From Deltaproteobacteria bacterium (lineage in GTDB: Bacteria > Desulfobacterota > Desulfarculia > Adiutricales > Adiutricaceae), in assembly GCA_031257955.1 (NCBI GenBank), contig JAIRNQ010000186.1, positions 1 through 9,808 of the forward strand: 9,808 nucleotides of DNA. Direction: 5' to 3'. A program made the translations under genes and the position numbers. The notes beneath the pieces are model-generated. The model saw only the letters and a program-made list of their open reading frames with translations. It searched no databases and was not told the origin of the DNA. This document shows positions 6,191 through 9,808 of this stretch, piece by piece (positions within the stretch are counted from its first letter, which is position 1; the number at the start of each line of letters is the position of its first letter).

Positions 6191-6969
6191 ATGAAAGCCA
6201 CCAAAGAAGCTATATCGGAATTGTTTTATCGGTCCGGTGCCATCGTCCTGTTTATTCTCTGTGGCAACTGGGCTGCTCCACGGGCCTTCTGCCCAGAACC
6301 TTCGTGGCCTCGCCGGTAACCATCGTGGAAACCCTTTGGCAGTACTTAAACGATGGCTCGCTTTATAAACACTCCAGCGTTTCCATACTCCGGGCTTTCT
6401 ACGGCTTTATCCTGGCCGCGACCGTGGCCGTCCCCTTGGGATTCATGCTGGGAGGTTGGTTTAAGAACTTCGAGAGGGTCTTCAATCCCCTCTTAGTTTT
6501 TTTGGGGCAGTTTAACCCCTTCGCCCTTTTTTCGGTATTTCTTCTCCTCTTTGGCATAGGCGAGTTTTCCAAGGTGGCCATGATTTTTTGGGTGGCCATC
6601 TGGCCCATCCTCCTGAACGCCACTTTGGGCGTGAAATCCGTTGCCCCCTTGCTCATAAAACTGGCCCGCTCCATGGGCATGGGCAAGCCTGGCCTTTTAC
6701 TAAAAATCGTTATCCCCTCGTCCTCGGCCTTTCTCTTCAACGGCCTGCGCATGGCCGCCGGCACGTCTTTTTTTATGCTAATTCCGGCCGAGATGATGGG
6801 GGCCTCCCGTGGCCTGGGCTGGCTGATAATCAACGCCCAGATAAATTACCAGATCCCCAAGCTATACGCCGGCACGGCCGTAATCGTCGTCTTCGGGATC
6901 GTCATCGATAAGTTTTTTAAGTTTCTCGAAAAGTTCGTGGTCGGCTGGAAAGAAGCCCAAGTCATTTAG
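6191..6969 (+). pseudogene. ABC transporter permease 2 (SsuC/TauC type), 1-nt frameshift in the N-terminal part
   Basis: From ATG 6191 the frame gives MKATKEAISELFYRSGAIVL and a first hydrophobic helix, then ends at a TAA near 6317. The rest of the protein is in the next frame, open through about 6280 and clearly permease-like from TGLLPRTFVASPVTIVE. A missing base near 6271-6280 explains this, giving about 259 residues when restored. Later features are QFNPFALFSVFLLLFGIGE, the EAA loop KLARSMG-x9-IVIPS and IPAEMMGASRGLGWLI. GTG 6304 could restart a 221-residue product, but it would lack the first helix. It resembles permease 1 closely in the NPFALF and EAA regions, indicating gene duplication. 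It is separated from permease 1 by 78 AT-rich bases. Confidence 0.85.
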
Positions 6970-6995
6970 CCTTGGCCACTTTCGTTGCCACCTCC

Positions 6996-7098
6996 CCCTG
7001 GAGATCGGAATAGCAATGTCAAACGCCACCGCGGCCGCAACCGCCCTGGCCATTTAGGTTCTTCCCTGGAGATCGGAATAGCCATGCCAAAAGCCACC
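6996..7098 (+). repeat. Duplicated translation-start region before permease 3
   Basis: The 35 bases at 6996-7030 recur at 7064-7098 with three mismatches. Each copy contains CCCTGGAGATCGGAATAGC followed by an ATG and the first codons of an Ala/Thr-rich N-terminus. The second copy starts permease 3 (ATG 7084). The first opens a 13-codon reading frame. The duplication therefore carries a ribosome binding site and start codon together. Confidence 0.8.
7016..7057 (+). CDS. 13-residue mini-frame from the duplicated start
   Basis: ATG 7016 gives MSNATAAATALAI and TAG at 7055-7057, using the duplicated upstream sequence as its ribosome binding site. It mirrors the start MPKATSTALGL of permease 3. 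It could act as a small upstream frame that captures ribosomes 26 bases before the true start, but it is most simply a by-product of the duplication. Confidence 0.25.
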   Translation: MSNATAAATALAI

Positions 7099-8114
7099 TC
7101 CACCGCCTTGGGCCTTACCCAACCCGGTCGCTTGGCCGACGGGACACAGCGCGCCCCGTCCCGGCGGGGCTTCCGGGACCGCCTAGCCGGCTTGTCCCGC
7201 AAGTATTGGCTCCTGGTAGCCGCCCTGGCCCGTTGGGAGATTGTGGCTAAGCTAAAGCTTATCGATGAAGCCTTCGTCCCCAGTTTCTTCCAAACCCTGC
7301 CCGTCACCCGGGAACTTTGGGAGCGGGCCTTTCTCTTCACCCACGTTATGGTCTCCCTCTCGCGGGTCCTGATAGCCCTTCTCTTGGCCCTGGTCCTGGC
7401 CGTCCCCTTGGGCTACGTATTTGGAAGGCTCTTGCCTAAACTGGCCAAAACGCTTGAGCCTCTTTTGCGGGTCTTTGGCCTGATTAACCCTTATTGCCTG
7501 TTTCCGCTTTTCGTGGTGTTCTTCGGCGCCGGCGAGACGCCCAAGATAGCCGTACTGCTTGGGTTTCCCTCTGGCCGATATTTTTTTCGACCCTGGCCGG
7601 GGTCCAAAACGTCGATCCGATCCTCTTAAAAACGGGACGCTCCATGAAAGCCGGACGGCTTAAGACTTTTCGCAAGATACTCCTCCCGGCGGCTGCCCCG
7701 CAAGTGTTTTCGGGCTTGTGGATTGGGGTGGAGATGAGTTTCTTCATCCTTATCGCCGCCGAGATGACCGGGGCCACGGCCGGGCTGGGTTGGATAATCC
7801 ATAGCGCCGGCGCCCTCTACCAAGTCCCCAGAATATATGGGGGCCGGGTTGTGCGTGGTCCTCTTGGGCGTGCTAATCAACCGCTTTCTGGTCTTCCTGC
7901 AAAAGGCCTTTTCTTTTGGAAAGAGTCGGTCGATCCCATCGCCGGGGCCAGCCGGCCCGAAGAGGGCGGCCAGCCCATCTCGGTCCTCAAGCTCTCCCTG
8001 GCCGCCGGCCTCTTCGTTTTGGTCCTGGCCATTGGCATACATCAGATAGTCTTGGCCGAACTTAGGCTAAACGATCCCACCATTATCCCCGAGTACCGAG
8101 TCTGGACCGAATGA
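7084..8114 (+). pseudogene. ABC transporter permease 3 (SsuC/TauC type) with three 1-nt frameshifts
   Basis: Protein similarity jumps frame three times. The first frame (7084 to about 7555) ends ETPKIAVLL and needs a T in CTGCTT-T-GGGTTTCC to continue as WVSLWPIFFSTLAGVQ. Near 7836-7840 an extra G in a G5 run separates YQVPRIY from GAGLCVVLLGVLINRF. A missing G near 7903 restores the frame as LFFWKESVDPIAG. Corrected length is about 343 residues. It has the INPYCLFPLFVVFFGAGE and AAEMTGATAGLGWII motifs. The EAA loop reads KTGRSMKAGRLKTFRKILLP, with Lys where the invariant Gly should be. A long tail with an extra hydrophobic segment (LAAGLFVLVLAIGIHQIVLA) follows the normal permease end. Having several indels plus a lost Gly makes this the most degraded permease. 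Its stop overlaps ATGA at 8111. Confidence 0.82.
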
Positions 8115-8122
8115 ACCCGGCT

Positions 8123-8212
8123 CATTCCGACCAGGGCCGAACGAATTCGGTCCATCTCGACCAGGGCCGAACGAATTCGGCCCATTCCGACCAGGGCCGG
8201 ACGAATCCGGCC
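8123..8212 (+). repeat. Three 30-bp units at the permease 3/4 junction
   Basis: Units at 8123-8152, 8153-8182 and 8183-8212 follow the pattern CATTCCGACCAGGGCCGAAC with a GAATTCGG-type end. The bases just before (around 8105-8122) look like a fourth, partial unit. The period is ten codons, and the frame opened by ATG 8111 (overlapping the permease 3 stop as ATGA) reads them as a decapeptide repeat, H-S-D-Q-G-R-T-N-S-A, in frame with permease 4. GAATTC sites inside the units are coincidental. Confidence 0.85.
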
Positions 8213-8230
8213 CAAGGACGCCCATTAGCC

Positions 8231-9085
8231 ATGGAATCGATAGGCCAGCCACTTACGCGCGTATCCGCTCCCTTTAATCCCGCCAAGGTCGTGCGCCAGG
8301 CGGCCTTGGCCATCCAAGCCTTCGGGAAGCGTTACGTCAGCATCCTGGCCTTTCTCCTCATTTGGGAGACCCTAAGCCGGTTACAGAAAATTAACCCGAT
8401 TTTCTTCCCGCCTTTTACCGATATCCTGGGAACCATCCTGCGCCTCTTTGAAATCGGGGTCATGGGCGAACACGTCCGGGTCAGCCTCCAACGGGCCATC
8501 CCCGGTGTTTTGTTGGCCGCCCTGGTCGGCGTCCCCTTGGGGCTAATATTGGGGACTTTCTTCTCCCGGGTTAAAACTTTCCTGGAGATCCCCCTGGAGG
8601 TTCTTAGTCAAATCAACCCCTTTCTCCTATTCCACATCTTGATACTATTCATGGGCATCGGCGAAAGCCCCAAAATAACCATTATTTTTTGGACCTGCCT
8701 GTGGCCCATAACCTTAAACACCATGCACGGAGGGGCTTCCGTTAACTCTACCCCCATAAAGGCCGGTCGGGCCTTTGGCTTGGATAGGACGGGTCTCATC
8801 AAAAAAATAGTCGTTCCGGCCACTATGTCGCATATATTCACTGGCCTGAGGCTCAGCTTGGGCTATAGCATGTTCATGCTGGTGGCCGCCGAGATGATGG
8901 GGGCCTCCAGCGGCCTGGGCTGGCTGGTTCTGGCCAGCCAGGGGACCTTCCAGCTAAACCGCATGTTCGCCGCCGTGATGGTCATCGCCCTCCTGGGCCT
9001 CATCCTCGACGCCCTCATTTACTCCATCGGGCACCGTTACCTAACCATATCCCTTGAGGGCTTTTCCAACAGCGCCGAAAGTTAA
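8231..9085 (+). CDS. ABC transporter permease 4 (SsuC/TauC type), intact
   Basis: From ATG 8231 this is a complete 284-residue permease, the usual family length. After MESIGQPL and a basic segment come the first helix SILAFLLIWETLSRL, a central QINPFLLFHILILFMGIGE, the EAA loop KAGRAFG-x9-IVVPA and VAAEMMGASSGLGWLV, followed by two more hydrophobic stretches. It is the only one of the four without a frameshift. An alternative start at ATG 8111 would add 40 residues made of the 30-bp repeat and would be translationally coupled to permease 3 through ATGA. AAGGA at 8214-8218 lies 12 bases from ATG 8231, which is longer than ideal, so the upstream start remains possible. Its C-terminus diverges from the other three. 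Confidence 0.9.
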   Translation: MESIGQPLTRVSAPFNPAKVVRQAALAIQAFGKRYVSILAFLLIWETLSRLQKINPIFFPPFTDILGTILRLFEIGVMGEHVRVSLQRAIPGVLLAALVGVPLGLILGTFFSRVKTFLEIPLEVLSQINPFLLFHILILFMGIGESPKITIIFWTCLWPITLNTMHGGASVNSTPIKAGRAFGLDRTGLIKKIVVPATMSHIFTGLRLSLGYSMFMLVAAEMMGASSGLGWLVLASQGTFQLNRMFAAVMVIALLGLILDALIYSIGHRYLTISLEGFSNSAES

Positions 9086-9147
9086 CCAGCCCCATAGCCT
9101 GGCCCAATACCGGACCTTTGGCCTACCCTAACGGCAGGCCCAAACTC

Positions 9148-9171
9148 AGCCCCAAGGCCAGCCCCAAGGCC
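9148..9171. repeat. 12-bp direct tandem repeat (two exact units)
   Basis: AGCCCCAAGGCC occurs at 9148-9159 and again at 9160-9171, in the 108-base gap between permease 4 and the binding-protein gene. A partial match continues into AACCCCC. The unit length is a multiple of three, like the other junction repeats, although no translated frame is supported here. Confidence 0.6.
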
Positions 9172-9193
9172 AACCCCCACCGGAGCCTCAACC

Positions 9194-9808
9194 ATGAACC
9201 CAGCTACCAACCAAACCAATTCAGTCCTGACAACCACAAACCCGGCACCGTCTGGCCTAGCCAAGCCCAGCCCGGGACTTTCCTGCCTAGTGCCAGCGAG
9301 CCCCAAGCTTCCACTGCCGGCCAAGCCCGGCCGTCTTTCCGTCCGACCCACCTCCCTTCCGGCACCCCTTTTGGTTCTGGCTACCCTCCTGGCCGTCACT
9401 CTGGCCCTGGCCTGCGCCGGACAGGCCCGGGCCCAAACGCCGGTGAAGCTGGGTTACACCAGCCCGGGCGGGGGAGCGGTCATCCAGGCGGCCATTGCCG
9501 AAGGCTACTTCGCCGAGGAAAACCTGGCCCCCGAGCTGGTCGCCGTCACGCCCGACGAGCTGGCCCAAAAAATCGCCGCCGGCGATCTTAAGGCCGGCGA
9601 GATTAACCACCTGGGTTTGAAACTGGCCGTCGACGGTTCCCCGTTGGTTTTTACCGCCGGTCTCTTCAGCGGCTTCGTCGAAATCCTCGCCTTGCCTTCG
9701 GGGCCTTCGGAACTGAAAGCCGGCGACGAATTTACCCTGGCCGTGGTAGATGCCGGTTCCGGGCCGGCGGTGGCCGCCGCCCGGCACTTCCGTACCTTGA
9801 ATATCGAT
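9194..9808 (+). CDS. Periplasmic substrate-binding protein of a NitT/TauT-type ABC importer (5' part)
   Basis: From ATG 9194 (GGAG 8 bases upstream) the frame stays open for 205 codons to the window edge. Residues 55-75 are hydrophobic (LLVLATLLAVTLALAC) and end in ARA at 78-80, a good signal peptidase I site before QTPVKLGYT. The LALAC there is a poor lipobox, so a lipoprotein is less likely. The mature start VKLGYTSPGGGAVIQAAIAE-GYFAEENLAPELV is the standard opening of the SsuA/TauA/NMT1-like family (K-GY-...-A-GYF-E-L). LAQKIAAGDLKAGEINHLGL matches the loop that usually reads L-GDIDV. The hydrophobic core is preceded by about 54 Pro/Thr/Ser-rich residues, an unusually long signal-peptide n-region. 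ATG 9194 is the only start I can support. The carboxyl part is outside the window, so substrate cannot be judged. Confidence 0.85.
   Translation, partial: MNPATNQTNSVLTTTNPAPSGLAKPSPGLSCLVPASPKLPLPAKPGRLSVRPTSLPAPLLVLATLLAVTLALACAGQARAQTPVKLGYTSPGGGAVIQAAIAEGYFAEENLAPELVAVTPDELAQKIAAGDLKAGEINHLGLKLAVDGSPLVFTAGLFSGFVEILALPSGPSELKAGDEFTLAVVDAGSGPAVAAARHFRTLNID

Noticed and set aside
9118..9591. Plus-strand open frame of 157 codons overlapping the binding-protein gene
   Set aside because: It is Pro/Gly-rich with no motif. The overlapping frame from ATG 9194 has a signal peptide, AxA site and a recognisable binding-protein start.

Overview
The window looks like a piece of an anaerobic bacterial genome, plausibly a Desulfobacterota (deltaproteobacterial) gut or symbiont lineage. 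That placement is inference. It rests on the pairing of a NifB-type radical SAM protein with SsuABC/TauABC-type transport genes, on the many broken or repeat-laden genes, and on the start of an AAA-ATPase-like gene (N-terminus with LFNTAGPC) at the left edge. The coding part is visibly GC-rich. The first ~1.1 kb is AT-richer and holds no convincing complete gene.

Layout. Positions 1-45 (minus) are the first 15 codons of an AAA-like ATPase that leaves the window. Positions 46-1567 hold no gene but contain two sigma70-like promoters, a 13-bp perfect hairpin, a 53-bp tandem duplication, and a leader with two intrinsic-terminator-like hairpins ahead of the first operon gene. Then, all on the plus strand: an ABC ATPase split by a 1-nt frameshift (1568-2535); a C-terminal fragment of a nitrogenase component 1-like subunit (2614-3045); a complete short NifB-like radical SAM protein (3242-4105); a NifX/NafY-domain protein with a long Lys/Ala/Pro tail (4257-4937); an 18-bp minisatellite (4992-5224); four paralogous NitT/TauT-type permeases (5253-6112, 6191-6969, 7084-8114 and 8231-9085, the first three frameshifted); and the first 205 codons of a periplasmic substrate-binding protein (9194-9808), which continues past the right edge.

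How the genes fit together. NifB makes the Fe-S-carbide precursor (NifB-co) of nitrogenase-type cofactors, and NifX-domain proteins carry such cofactors. The 2614-3045 fragment is what remains here of the enzyme that would receive it. The ATPase, four permeases and binding protein would form one or more importers, most simply for the small molecule that the nitrogenase-like enzyme reduces or for a related oxyanion or organosulfur compound. The window therefore looks like a cofactor-assembly plus dedicated-uptake locus of a nitrogenase-like (not classical Mo-nitrogenase) system. The catalytic subunits are missing or deleted at this place.

Two features cut across the whole locus. First, at least six single-base indels interrupt otherwise well-conserved proteins, mostly in or next to homopolymer runs. 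Second, nearly every gene junction carries its own tandem repeat, often built from the adjacent gene's terminus: a stop region in three copies, a duplicated start region, 18-bp and 30-bp units in codon phase. Recent decay by slippage and assembly or sequencing error are both possible explanations for the indels.
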